From: Candidatus Zixiibacteriota bacterium
GTDB lineage: Bacteria > Zixibacteria > MSB-5A5 > GN15 > PGXB01
Reading direction: 5' to 3'
Length of the DNA stretch: 8,953 nucleotides
Assembly: GCA_003641425.1 (NCBI GenBank)
Contig: QNAH01000092.1
Span: forward strand, 1 to 8,953
Positions within the stretch are counted from its first letter, which is position 1. Every line of letters begins with the position of its first letter. Positions 1 to 7,068 of the stretch are shown here, piece by piece. Under the pieces are notes generated by a model that saw nothing but the letters and a program-made list of their open reading frames with translations, had not been told where the DNA came from and did not search any database. The translations under genes and the position numbers were made by a program.

Positions 1-1052
1 ACCGTCTTGCCATTGTATTCAAAATCGGTCAGGAGAAAGGCCGCAAACTCTTCGGCATCGTCGATGGGCAGCTTAGCCATCACATAGAAGGCTCCGCCCG
101 GATTGACACATACCGTCCCCTCTATTTTCATCAATCCCTCATATACGACATCCCGCCGGCGTCGATACTCATCGATCATTTTGGCGAAATACTCGTCGCC
201 CAGGTCATAGGCCGCGGCGGCGCCGACCTGCTCGAGAGTGGGAGAGCAGAGCCGTGCCTGTCCCATATGCAGGGCGGCCGTATAGACATTGCGGTTTTTT
301 GTCACCAGATTACCGACCCGGGCGCCGCATGCCGAGAAACGCTTGCTTATGGAATCAAGCATGATGGCCCGGTCGCTGATACCGTCCAGCGACATAATGC
401 TGACGTATTCGCCTTCATAGATATATTCGCGGTAGACTTCATCGGCGAGAAGAAAAAGGTCATGTCTCAGGACTATATTTTTAAGCCGATTTATCTCTTC
501 GGCAGTAAAAATCGTACCGGTCGGGTTATTGGGATTGCAATACATTATGCCCCTGGTTTTGCCGGTAATTGCCTTCTCTATTTCCTCATCCGGGGGGAGG
601 TGGAAACCGTTTTCGGCATGAGTGGTGATCGGGACAACCTTGATCCCCGCCTGGACAGCAAAGCCGTTGTAGTTGGTATAAAACGGCTCAAATATAATTA
701 TTTCATCACCCGGATCACAGATAGCAGTCATGGCAAATATAATCGCCTCCGACCCGCCGGTGGTAACAATTATTTCATCTTCTTTGATATCCAGTCCGCA
801 CCGTTTATAGTATCCGGTCAATTTGCCAAGATATTCGGCCAATCCCTGAGAATTTCCGTAGGCCAGCACTTTATTGGAGTAGTTTTTTATGGAGTTCCAG
901 AATTCCTGAGGTGTTTCGATATCGGGCTGTCCGATATTCAGATGATACACATGGGTGCCTTTTTTCTTGGCCTGTTCGGCAAAGGGGATCAATTTTCTAA
1001 TCGGTGAGGCTGGTAGTGCCAAGCCTCGTTTCGACAATTTTATTTCAGACAT
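1..1052 (-). CDS. Aspartate-type PLP-dependent aminotransferase (class I/II), 3' end outside window
   Basis: The first 350 residues of a fold-type I aminotransferase, usually about 390-400 aa, so roughly the last 40-50 residues are missing at the left edge. Visible family marks are GQPDIETP (41-48), the cofactor-positioning TTGGSEA (97-103), NPNNPTG (173-179), ADEVYREY (203-210, with the Asp and Tyr that hold the pyridine ring), and the Schiff-base lysine K237 in SISKRFSACGARVG (234-247) with phosphate-binding R245. The C-terminal arginine that binds the substrate carboxylate lies outside the window. The family transfers amino groups between amino acids and 2-oxoacids in the cytoplasm, often aspartate/2-oxoglutarate; the exact substrate cannot be read here. 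The start at 1052 follows a TGAGGT Shine-Dalgarno. It lies 166 nt beyond the membrane-protein gene, with a candidate promoter of its own in that gap, so it may be transcribed separately from hisS. No defects are visible. Confidence 0.93.
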   Translation of the reverse strand, partial: MSEIKLSKRGLALPASPIRKLIPFAEQAKKKGTHVYHLNIGQPDIETPQEFWNSIKNYSNKVLAYGNSQGLAEYLGKLTGYYKRCGLDIKEDEIIVTTGGSEAIIFAMTAICDPGDEIIIFEPFYTNYNGFAVQAGIKVVPITTHAENGFHLPPDEEIEKAITGKTRGIMYCNPNNPTGTIFTAEEINRLKNIVLRHDLFLLADEVYREYIYEGEYVSIMSLDGISDRAIMLDSISKRFSACGARVGNLVTKNRNVYTAALHMGQARLCSPTLEQVGAAAAYDLGDEYFAKMIDEYRRRRDVVYEGLMKIEGTVCVNPGGAFYVMAKLPIDDAEEFAAFLLTDFEYNGKT

Positions 1053-1165
1053 TTTTAACCTCACAATTTGCCGGTCATTCGATTGCTGAATCTTTGATTT
1101 TCAAGCAAACCGGCAGTTTCCGCAGACTTTTTTCTACGATAATCAGCTTTACAAAATACATCATG

Positions 1166-1194
1166 AAAATAACACGGTCACTCAGTCTTGTCAA
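1166..1194 (-). promoter_or_regulatory. Candidate sigma-70 promoter of the aminotransferase gene
   Basis: Reading leftward, a perfect -35 TTGACA (1194-1189), a 17-nt spacer (1188-1172) and a -10 TATTTT (1171-1166, 4 of 6 to consensus). It lies about 115 nt upstream of the aminotransferase start. A 14-bp word repeated in another regulatory gap of this window fills most of the spacer, which is a classical place for a repressor site. The -35 and spacing are seen directly; promoter activity is inferred. Confidence 0.5.
1174..1187. repeat. 14-bp repeat, copy 1 (candidate operator)
   Basis: The word ACGGTCACTCAGTC is identical to the one at 6847-6860 and in the same orientation. On the minus strand it reads GACTGAGTGACCGT, and here it lies wholly between the -35 and -10 of the candidate aminotransferase promoter. 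The position suggests an operator; no regulator gene for it is visible in the window. Confidence 0.4.
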
Positions 1195-1218
1195 ATCCAA
1201 ATTCGGCACTCATTTTTC

Positions 1219-2688
1219 TCACCTGCGTGCACTTTTAACCGTCAGGTACACACCCAGCAATAATACCAGATCGATACCGACAACCAGCAATTCAAAGAGA
1301 GCGATGTCGATTACGGACTTTTGCACGAAAATAATCATGTAATTCATGAATGAATGGACCAATACCATTATCACCCATATAACAGAAAGGTGTTTGACAC
1401 CGCGATTTATTCCGTAACCCATAGCGGCGCCGGTAGTCATGTGAAAAATCATGGTGAAAATTCGTTCCAGGACAGCCCATGAAAAAATGGCCATGGTCCC
1501 GGCCTGATACGGCGCTCCGGTTATCCAGCCGGCCTCGTAAAGACCGAATCCGAAACCGCAAAAGATGCCAATTACAATCGACAGATTTTGTTTCGGTCTG
1601 CGGAAGAAATATAAAATTGTAATCGGAATGAGTTTCAGGATTTCCTGCACTACACCGGATATCAGGGTCGGTATAACAGCATATAAATAAAGCGATCCCC
1701 CGGCCTCAATACCGGGCAGCATATATTTAAGGCTGTACCATTTCTGAAGAGGTATTTGCGTGATTCCCATGAGCATGAAGACCAGACCGCCCATCACAAA
1801 AGCAACGTATATTTCAGGCTTTTTATGGTACCGCCATATAAAGGCGGAGGTGATAATGATTCCAAGAATAAGGTAGATCAGGTATATCGGAATCCTTTTT
1901 ATAAAATCACCAAATCCAACCGCCTGCTTCTTTGGAGCCATTTTTTCCAGGGCGCTTTCGGATAATATAATGTTCAGCTTTTGCGAGGGTACTTCCAGGC
2001 GAATCAGCTTTTTATCCTTTGTAAAATATGCGATCTGTTCGGTCGGTTGATAAAAATGGCAGACATAAGCAGAATCATACAGTTTGCCATACTTAATGAA
2101 ATCAAAACCCTCTATCACGATCGAGACCGGGGTTTTCAATAGTACCTGAGGTACAAAAATCGTATCATTGATTGTGTCACCGATCTTGATATCATGAAAG
2201 GCCAAAAACAACTCGAACTGGTCGATCATGTTATTATCCGCCGCGAAAATTTTGCCGGGCAGGGACCGGGCAACATCCTGACGCTGATCATTTGTCACAT
2301 AGTATCCCGTAAGGCTGTCCGGTGTTTTCTTAAGGTACAATTTCTGCGACCGCGGGCCGAGGGAGATATCCATATCATCACCAACATAAAAGCCGTTCTC
2401 ATCGATATAATGCTTGTTTTCGACTGTCAGGCTATAATCCTGTCCAATCGGTTTGAAATCGAGTTCGAGGTTTTCGGAGAAGCGGTAGGCATCGGTATTT
2501 GCGAAATCGGAACCGCCGTCGAAATGTGACTCAAGGGAACCTATCTGTACATCATTGATATGGAACAGGTACAGTCTTTTTGAACCATCAGATCGGATTT
2601 GATTTACATCGGTGCTTTTCTCCAGGGCCCATCCGTTGGCGCAAATTAACGCCAGCAGAATCGTCAAAAGAATAAATCTGAACCGCAT
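1219..2688 (-). CDS. Putative PrsW/YhfC-like intramembrane protease with an N-terminal secreted domain
   Basis: A 489-aa membrane protein that I do not recognise as a named gene. A signal peptide (residues 1-21, ending NGWA) leads into about 230 residues outside the cytoplasm, rich in beta-like alternation; residues 213-242 (QPTEQIAYFTKDKKLIRLEV onward) resemble DUF3108/LolA-like beta domains. From about 263 there are seven or eight hydrophobic segments. The membrane half carries spaced polar motifs: QEILK (348-352), GFGLYEAGW (380-388), ERIFTMIFH (409-417) and HSFMN (445-449). This order of Glu, Glu, Glu-Arg-His and His-Asn matches the PrsW/YhfC/CPBP group of glutamic or metal-dependent intramembrane proteases, although the PrsW EExxK is QExxK here. 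Proteolysis and substrate are inferred. The start is 5 nt after the hisS stop, with its AAGGA ribosome-binding site (2698-2702) inside the hisS end, so the two are probably translationally coupled. Confidence 0.7.
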   Translation of the reverse strand: MRFRFILLTILLALICANGWALEKSTDVNQIRSDGSKRLYLFHINDVQIGSLESHFDGGSDFANTDAYRFSENLELDFKPIGQDYSLTVENKHYIDENGFYVGDDMDISLGPRSQKLYLKKTPDSLTGYYVTNDQRQDVARSLPGKIFAADNNMIDQFELFLAFHDIKIGDTINDTIFVPQVLLKTPVSIVIEGFDFIKYGKLYDSAYVCHFYQPTEQIAYFTKDKKLIRLEVPSQKLNIILSESALEKMAPKKQAVGFGDFIKRIPIYLIYLILGIIITSAFIWRYHKKPEIYVAFVMGGLVFMLMGITQIPLQKWYSLKYMLPGIEAGGSLYLYAVIPTLISGVVQEILKLIPITILYFFRRPKQNLSIVIGIFCGFGFGLYEAGWITGAPYQAGTMAIFSWAVLERIFTMIFHMTTGAAMGYGINRGVKHLSVIWVIMVLVHSFMNYMIIFVQKSVIDIALFELLVVGIDLVLLLGVYLTVKSARR

Positions 2689-2693
2689 ACGGA

Positions 2694-4151
2694 TTATTCC
2701 TTTTTAAGCAGTTTATTCAAATGGGGGAGAAGCTCTTCGCGCTTTATTGTGGCCTGAATCTGGTCTGCCTTGAGCCATTCTTCTCGATCCGAGACTTCTT
2801 TCGATTTTTCGCGACCGGCACGCAGATCTTTGACGGTGATGGTTCCGGATTCGAATTCATCGGAACCGACAATCACCGCCAGAGGGATTTCGATTTTATC
2901 GGCGTATTTCAGCTGTTTATTGATATTCCTGGTTTCGCCCATGAACAACTCGGCTTTTATACCGGCTTTACGGATTTCCGAGATAATATCAATGTAGTCA
3001 CTTATGCGGGTTTTATCCATGGTTGTGACAATGACATCGGCCGTCGATTTACGGGTCTCGATCGCCTTGAGAGCAATCAGCGCCGCCAGCATGCGATCGA
3101 CACCGAACGATGAACCGGTAGCGGGGATCCTCTGGCTGGAGAATCGACTGACCAGATTGTCGTAACGTCCTCCGGAGAAGATGGAGCCGTAATCGGGCAG
3201 ATCGATCAAAGTGGTCTCATAGACCGGCCCGGTATAGTAACCGAGACCGCGGACTATAGTGATATCGATTTTGGCTTTATTTTCGGGGGTCCTCATCTCT
3301 TTCAGATAGCCGCCGATTTCTCTCAGTTCTTTTATCCCCTCCATCGAAACATCGATCTCACCCAGCAGATCTTCCACATCGGCAAGGGTATCGTTACCTT
3401 CTTTGAGAGCCAGATCCAGAAACGTGGTCAAGAGATCTATTTGTTTGCCGGTCAGATGAAGTCCCGGGATTTTATCGCCGGATTTGTCGATCCGGCCCGG
3501 GCCAAGTTCAAGTATAACCGCGTCCTTGCCTTGTTTTTCCAGCTTATCGATAACCCGGAAAACATCGGTCGCCTTTTCCTCAGGAATTCCGGCAAACGAG
3601 GTCAGGCCGTTTATCAATTTGCGGTTGGAATACCTGACAACAAAATTTCTAATGCCCAGATGTTCCAACGTCTCGACCATGACCGCAATGATCTCGGCAT
3701 CAGCCAGCATCGAAGCGGCTCCGACAATGTCGAAATCGCACTGCATGAATTCCCGAAAACGTCCCGGTCCCGGTTTATCGACTCTCCAGACATTACCCAT
3801 TTGATAACGCCGAAAAGGCAGGGGTAGATGCGGATTTCCGGCCACATATCGGGCCAGCGAAACCGTGAATTCATAGCGGAGAGCCATGTCGACTTCATCG
3901 GGTCCCGGAAAACCAAATAGCTCTTTAAGATTGTCATCGGTGTAATGAGGTCCGAGCAGTGTTTCGGCAAATTCAAGTGAGGCTGTTTGCAGAGGCAGAT
4001 AGCCGTAGCGCTCATATACTTCGCGCGTCTTTTTAAGGAGTTCCAGGCGGGCGATTTCTTCCTCGGGAGGATAATCGCGAAACCCTTTCAGAACCTGGGG
4101 TTTGACTCTTTTGATCTTTTCCTTTTTTGCTTTCTTTTCATTTTTTACCAT
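2694..4151 (-). CDS. hisS: Histidyl-tRNA synthetase
   Basis: A class II aminoacyl-tRNA synthetase that charges tRNA-His with histidine in the cytoplasm. At 485 aa it is longer than the roughly 420-aa E. coli type. Residues 1-18 form a lysine-rich extension before the conserved GFRDYPPEE (23-31). Motif 2 is RRYQMGNVWR through REFMQCDFD (114-141), the histidine-specific motif is RGLGYYTGPVYE (301-312), followed by SGGRYDNL (326-333) and motif 3 GSSFGVDRM (346-354). Residues from about 371 form the anticodon-binding domain (AVIVGSDEFESG at 425-436). The usual Asp of RGLDYY is Gly here (G303), and the REFMQCDFD form is that of archaeal, eukaryotic and some bacterial enzymes rather than E. coli. 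The ATG at 4151 has in-frame stops just upstream and no strong Shine-Dalgarno. It is the first gene of a probable operon with the membrane protein downstream. Confidence 0.97.
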   Translation of the reverse strand: MVKNEKKAKKEKIKRVKPQVLKGFRDYPPEEEIARLELLKKTREVYERYGYLPLQTASLEFAETLLGPHYTDDNLKELFGFPGPDEVDMALRYEFTVSLARYVAGNPHLPLPFRRYQMGNVWRVDKPGPGRFREFMQCDFDIVGAASMLADAEIIAVMVETLEHLGIRNFVVRYSNRKLINGLTSFAGIPEEKATDVFRVIDKLEKQGKDAVILELGPGRIDKSGDKIPGLHLTGKQIDLLTTFLDLALKEGNDTLADVEDLLGEIDVSMEGIKELREIGGYLKEMRTPENKAKIDITIVRGLGYYTGPVYETTLIDLPDYGSIFSGGRYDNLVSRFSSQRIPATGSSFGVDRMLAALIALKAIETRKSTADVIVTTMDKTRISDYIDIISEIRKAGIKAELFMGETRNINKQLKYADKIEIPLAVIVGSDEFESGTITVKDLRAGREKSKEVSDREEWLKADQIQATIKREELLPHLNKLLKKE

Positions 4152-4367
4152 AGTTCACGCAATTTATACTTTTTTGGCTTTAAAAAAAGACTTTTTTTGG
4201 CAAACCTGCAAGGCATGAGTTATTATGATAAACAATTGTAAAAAATATTGTTTTGGAATATCATTTCAATGGAGAGCACTCGAAATATATAGTGTTATAT
4301 GCGATTATTATTAATTTACTTATGATAATTAATTAAACTATTACTTGATATTAAGTTGTTGCCTTGC
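4152..4367. other. AT-rich intergenic gap between the response regulator and hisS
   Basis: 216 nt, strongly AT-rich. It holds the presumed hisS promoter and leader. On the leader strand there is a near-symmetric A-tract/T-tract (AAAAAAAGTCTTTTTTT, about 4181-4198) and two GCCAAAAAA words. An 8-bp inverted repeat, GCAAGGCA (4208-4215) and TGCCTTGC (4360-4367), sits at 144 nt separation. No GC-rich hairpin followed by a T-run, T-box or other riboswitch is evident, and there is no convincing small gene. Confidence 0.6.
4242..4269 (-). promoter_or_regulatory. Possible hisS promoter
   Basis: Reading leftward, TTGAAA (4269-4264), a 16-nt spacer and TATTTT (4247-4242), about 90 nt before the hisS start. 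The surroundings are so AT-rich that chance matches are likely, so this is a weak call. Confidence 0.28.
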
Positions 4368-5714
4368 CTAAAACAGGTCGTATTTTTTCATGCGGTATAT
4401 CAAAACATGGCGGGCGATATTCAATTGTTTTGCCGCCTTTGATTTGTTCCAGGCGCATTTATCGAGAGCATCGATAATCAGTTTTTTCTCGGCTTCATGG
4501 TAGGTTAAATCCTTTCCGGAGAAGACGGAATTTTTGTTTTCTCGGGAAATAGCCGAATTAAAATCGGCCGGTAGATCATTAACTGCAAGAATATCCGATT
4601 TCCGTAATATGGCCATTCTTTCCATCAGGTTCTCCAGTTCGCGGATATTACCGGGCCAATTATAGTCTGAAAGCGCTTTCATCAGATCGTTGGATATCGC
4701 TACATTTTTCCCCGGCACAAAGCGACGCAGGAATTCCCCGGCCAGGACCGGTATATCTTCGGGACGTTCCTTCAAAGAGGGGACATGTATGGGAATAACA
4801 TTAAGACGGTAATATAGATCCTCGCGGAATTTACCCTGACTTACGGCATCTTTGAGATCGATATTTGCTGCGGCAATCAATCTGACATCGATTTCCAGCC
4901 GGTTTTCGGATCCGACCGGTTCGACCACCCGCTCCTGGACCACCCTGAGCAGTTTGGCTTGCAGTTCAATATTCAGTTCACTGATCTCATCGAGAAGAAT
5001 CGTGCCGCCATCGGCCAGTTCGAATTTACCTTTTTTGTCTTTGATCGCTCCGGTAAAGGCTCCTTTGACATGGCCAAAAAGCTCCGATTCAATCAGATCG
5101 CGGGGAATAGCGGCACAATTAACGGCCACAAATTCTCTTTCTGTCCGAGGGCTTTTGTAGTGAATCGCTTTAGCGACGACCTCTTTACCGGTACCCGATT
5201 CACCCGAAAGCAGAACGGTGGCCTCCGTTGGTGCGATTTTATCGACCAGATTCATGAGTTCTTTGAACGGACGGGAGACGCCGACGATATTGCTGAGAAA
5301 GTTACGGCTTTTGAGTTGTTCTCTTAGAAGCCTGTTTTCATCTTCAAGATTTTTAAACTTAAGCGCTTTTTCGACCGACGAGAAAAGCTGGTCGTCATCG
5401 AACGGCTTTGTGATATAATCAAAGGCACCGAGTTTAACCGCCTTGACCGCCTGCGATATCTCGGCGAAGGCGGTGATAAGAATCACCTCGAGATCCGGGG
5501 CGATATTTTTGGCTCCCGCGAGAAGCTCAATACCATTCATACCGGGCATTTTCATATCGGACAGGAGAAGATCATAAGCCCCGTTTTTGATCTTAACAAG
5601 CGCATCCCGGCCATTTTCGACAGCCGTGACATCATAGCCCTTTTGCTTTAGTTTGAATTGTATGACCCGCCTCAATGCGGCATCATCATCGGCCAGAAGT
5701 ATTTTCCTGTTCAT
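4368..5714 (-). CDS. Sigma-54-dependent NtrC/AtoC/ZraR-family response regulator
   Basis: A complete three-domain regulator of 448 aa. The receiver (about 3-118) has the acidic pocket D10/D11, phosphoacceptor D53 in LLLSDMKMPG, T81 and K103. The AAA+ domain (about 142-375) has Walker A GESGTGKE (171-178), the sigma-54-contacting GAFTGA loop (218-223), Walker B GGTILLDE (236-243), and arginines R297 and R303 in the arginine-finger region. The C-terminus (about 405-448) is a Fis-type helix-turn-helix ending NKSKAAKQLNIARHVLIYRM. It should bind upstream sites as an oligomer and open promoters held by RNA polymerase-sigma-54. Its CGGGGA ribosome-binding site overlaps the kinase stop codon and the genes are 2 nt apart, so kinase and regulator are co-made. 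A good sigma-54 promoter lies upstream of the nearby divergent efflux gene, the likely target. The closest described relatives by layout are AtoC, ZraR and HydG; the signal is not certain. Confidence 0.95.
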   Translation of the reverse strand: MNRKILLADDDAALRRVIQFKLKQKGYDVTAVENGRDALVKIKNGAYDLLLSDMKMPGMNGIELLAGAKNIAPDLEVILITAFAEISQAVKAVKLGAFDYITKPFDDDQLFSSVEKALKFKNLEDENRLLREQLKSRNFLSNIVGVSRPFKELMNLVDKIAPTEATVLLSGESGTGKEVVAKAIHYKSPRTEREFVAVNCAAIPRDLIESELFGHVKGAFTGAIKDKKGKFELADGGTILLDEISELNIELQAKLLRVVQERVVEPVGSENRLEIDVRLIAAANIDLKDAVSQGKFREDLYYRLNVIPIHVPSLKERPEDIPVLAGEFLRRFVPGKNVAISNDLMKALSDYNWPGNIRELENLMERMAILRKSDILAVNDLPADFNSAISRENKNSVFSGKDLTYHEAEKKLIIDALDKCAWNKSKAAKQLNIARHVLIYRMKKYDLF

Positions 5715-5716
5715 GT

Positions 5717-6763
5717 TTATTCCCCGAATACCGGCAGATTTATATTGAGCTCGGTGCCTTCACCGAGCCGGCTTTTTATTTCGATCGAACCATTGTGTTT
5801 TTCGATAATCGATTTGACCACTGCCAAACCAAGTCCTGTCCCGCTCGATTTGGTGGTATAAAAGGGATCAAAGACCTTCTGCAATTCGGCGTCTTCTATT
5901 CCTGAGCCGTTGTCGCGAACGCCAAGACAGATTGATTTATCGCCCATGCGTTTAAGATTTATTTCGATCGATCCACCATGGTTTGAGGCATCGGCGGCAT
6001 TCAATATCAGATTCAATAAAACCTGATGTATTTTTTCATAATCACCGCTTATATAGATTTTATCTTCCAGATCGGTTTTAATGCGGATATTTGATTTTTC
6101 CAGTTGTGTCTCGAGTTGACGGGCGGCCGCATTAACCAGAGAACCCATGTCGACCTTCTCGAATTTCAGTTCTTTGGGGCGGGCAAAGTCGAGAAATTCC
6201 CCGATAGTGCTGTCCACTCGCTTGATTTCTTTGACCGCGATGTCTTTAAATTCGGTTTTATCCTCCGCCGGGGTGGATTTATCGACAAGGATTTCGACCG
6301 CACCTTTGATGGATGCCAGAGGGTTTTTTATTTCATGAGCCACTCCGGCGGCAAGCTGACCGACCATCGACAATTTGTGGGTGCGCTCAAGCTGAAGTTG
6401 TGTTTGTTCCTGTTTTTTGCGAATAAGCAGTTCCCGGTCGATTAGGGCGCCGGTTAAAATGGCGATGGCATAATAAAATATAATTTCGACTATTTCTCCG
6501 GACAAACCGGCGCTATGCCTGTTTGCTGAGAAAATGTAGGGAAGAACCATGACGGAAATAACCGTGGCGACGGTCAGACTTCCCCGCAACCCGAACCAGA
6601 CCGCCGCAACAGCGATTGGTATATAGCAGAAACGCCCGTGAATGGCATGAACCCATCCGGTATGACCGAATATCGGTTCCAGCACAAAGCCATAATGAAT
6701 GGCCAGTGTCAGGGCGATACTTCCGGCAAGAATTGATATTTTATGTTTTTTCTCAAGTGCCAT
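5717..6763 (-). CDS. Membrane sensor histidine kinase, partner of the sigma-54 regulator
   Basis: A 348-aa HisKA/HATPase_c kinase. Four hydrophobic segments (about 10-27, 46-59, 61-80, 89-108) give a compact membrane sensor with no large periplasmic domain. The loop after the first segment holds H34, H39 and H42, with C46 at the start of the second. A helical linker (about 110-130) leads to the phosphoacceptor H143 in GVAHEIKNPL. ATP-binding motifs are NLILNAADA (251-259, N box), DNGSGI (284-289, G1), FDPFYTTK (298-305, F) and GTGLGLAVVKS (308-318, G2). No PAS or HAMP domain is seen. It should autophosphorylate on H143 and pass phosphate to D53 of the regulator made directly downstream. The start at 6763 has an AAGGA ribosome-binding site 5 nt upstream. 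It is divergent from an efflux gene, which suggests it senses a metal or envelope stress; that role is inferred from neighbours. Confidence 0.94.
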   Translation of the reverse strand: MALEKKHKISILAGSIALTLAIHYGFVLEPIFGHTGWVHAIHGRFCYIPIAVAAVWFGLRGSLTVATVISVMVLPYIFSANRHSAGLSGEIVEIIFYYAIAILTGALIDRELLIRKKQEQTQLQLERTHKLSMVGQLAAGVAHEIKNPLASIKGAVEILVDKSTPAEDKTEFKDIAVKEIKRVDSTIGEFLDFARPKELKFEKVDMGSLVNAAARQLETQLEKSNIRIKTDLEDKIYISGDYEKIHQVLLNLILNAADASNHGGSIEINLKRMGDKSICLGVRDNGSGIEDAELQKVFDPFYTTKSSGTGLGLAVVKSIIEKHNGSIEIKSRLGEGTELNINLPVFGE

Positions 6764-6846
6764 AATTTTCCTTAGCCATCATTCAGGTTATAAAAAAGCA
6801 TGCCGGACGGTCTGATAATTGTTATGACTGTCGTTGCAAAGAATTA

Positions 6847-6860
6847 ACGGTCACTCAGTC
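6847..6860. repeat. 14-bp repeat, copy 2 (candidate operator)
   Basis: ACGGTCACTCAGTC, identical to 1174-1187. It ends 6 nt before the -35 of the rightward sigma-70 promoter and lies 84-97 nt upstream of the kinase start. On the minus strand this copy reads TTGACTGAGTGACCG, with TGA repeated every four bases, a pattern loosely like some TetR-family operators. The binding protein is unknown. Confidence 0.4.
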
Positions 6861-6866
6861 AACTGC

Positions 6867-6895
6867 TTGCCCGGTAATTAATGGATATGTATAAT
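6867..6895 (+). promoter_or_regulatory. Candidate sigma-70 promoter toward the efflux gene
   Basis: TTGCCC (6867-6872, 4 of 6), a 17-nt spacer and a perfect TATAAT (6890-6895). It would give a leader of about 210 nt before the efflux gene. Arms of an inverted repeat lie in the spacer and over the -10 end, so the promoter may be blocked or modulated there. It could supply basal expression beside the sigma-54 promoter. Confidence 0.5.
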
Positions 6896-6910
6896 CCATT
6901 TAATCCATTA
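6879..6910. promoter_or_regulatory. Inverted repeat TAATGGAT / ATCCATTA with an extra half-site
   Basis: TAATGGAT (6879-6886) pairs exactly with ATCCATTA (6903-6910), and ATCCATT is also present at 6894-6900, giving two alternative inverted pairs with 16-nt and 7-nt spacers. The cluster overlaps the TATAAT of the sigma-70 promoter. It lies roughly 190 bp upstream of the sigma-54 -12 element, a usual distance for an NtrC-type enhancer. It could be an operator, an enhancer or both. Confidence 0.4.
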
Positions 6911-6917
6911 TCTTTGA

Positions 6918-6930
6918 TATGTTAAACATA
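6918..6930. promoter_or_regulatory. Small palindrome TATGTT-A-AACATA
   Basis: Perfect 6-bp arms around one central base, about 160 bp upstream of the sigma-54 -12 element. It could be a protein-binding site, but AT-rich DNA yields such palindromes by chance. Confidence 0.25.
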
Positions 6931-6959
6931 AATATCGGACTTTTGTTCTCCAATTTTGA

Positions 6960-6969
6960 AGAATATTCT
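6960..6969. promoter_or_regulatory. Small palindrome AGAATATTCT
   Basis: A perfect 10-bp palindrome about 120 bp upstream of the sigma-54 -12 element. Its right part, AATATTCT, recurs at 6982-6989, about two helical turns away. Possible activator site; weak on its own. Confidence 0.25.
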
Positions 6970-7068
6970 ACACAATTCGATAATATTCTCGTACGATATT
7001 TAACTAATTCGACCCATAACACCGCCTAACACCATGTATTTCTATCACTTGCGAGGTGTCCCAAATTT

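Noticed and set aside
267..1007. 246-codon open frame on the plus strand
   Set aside because: It lies antisense to the aminotransferase, whose minus-strand frame shows every family motif in order; the plus product has no recognisable domain.
1075..1164. Minus-strand 29-codon frame (starts MMYFVKLIIV) between the membrane protein and the aminotransferase
   Set aside because: No ribosome-binding site and no recognisable similarity; it sits between the candidate promoter and the aminotransferase start, where untranslated leader is expected.
1178..1213. Minus-strand 11-codon frame (MSAEFGFDKTE) 5 nt after the membrane-protein stop
   Set aside because: An AGGTGA precedes it, but the peptide is too short to judge and it overlaps the promoter and 14-bp repeat; coding is unsupported.
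1004..1342. 112-codon plus-strand frame across the gap and the end of the membrane-protein gene
   Set aside because: No Shine-Dalgarno or domain, low-complexity Ser/Thr-rich product, and it conflicts with a convincing minus-strand gene and promoter.
4181..4198. A-tract/T-tract symmetric element as a terminator for the regulator operon
   Set aside because: The stem would be only A-T pairs without GC core and lies about 170 nt past the regulator stop, so an intrinsic terminator is not supported.
4208..4367. 8-bp inverted repeat GCAAGGCA / TGCCTTGC as mobile-element ends
   Set aside because: Only 144 AT-rich nt lie between the arms, with no flanking target duplication or transposase relic; likely chance.
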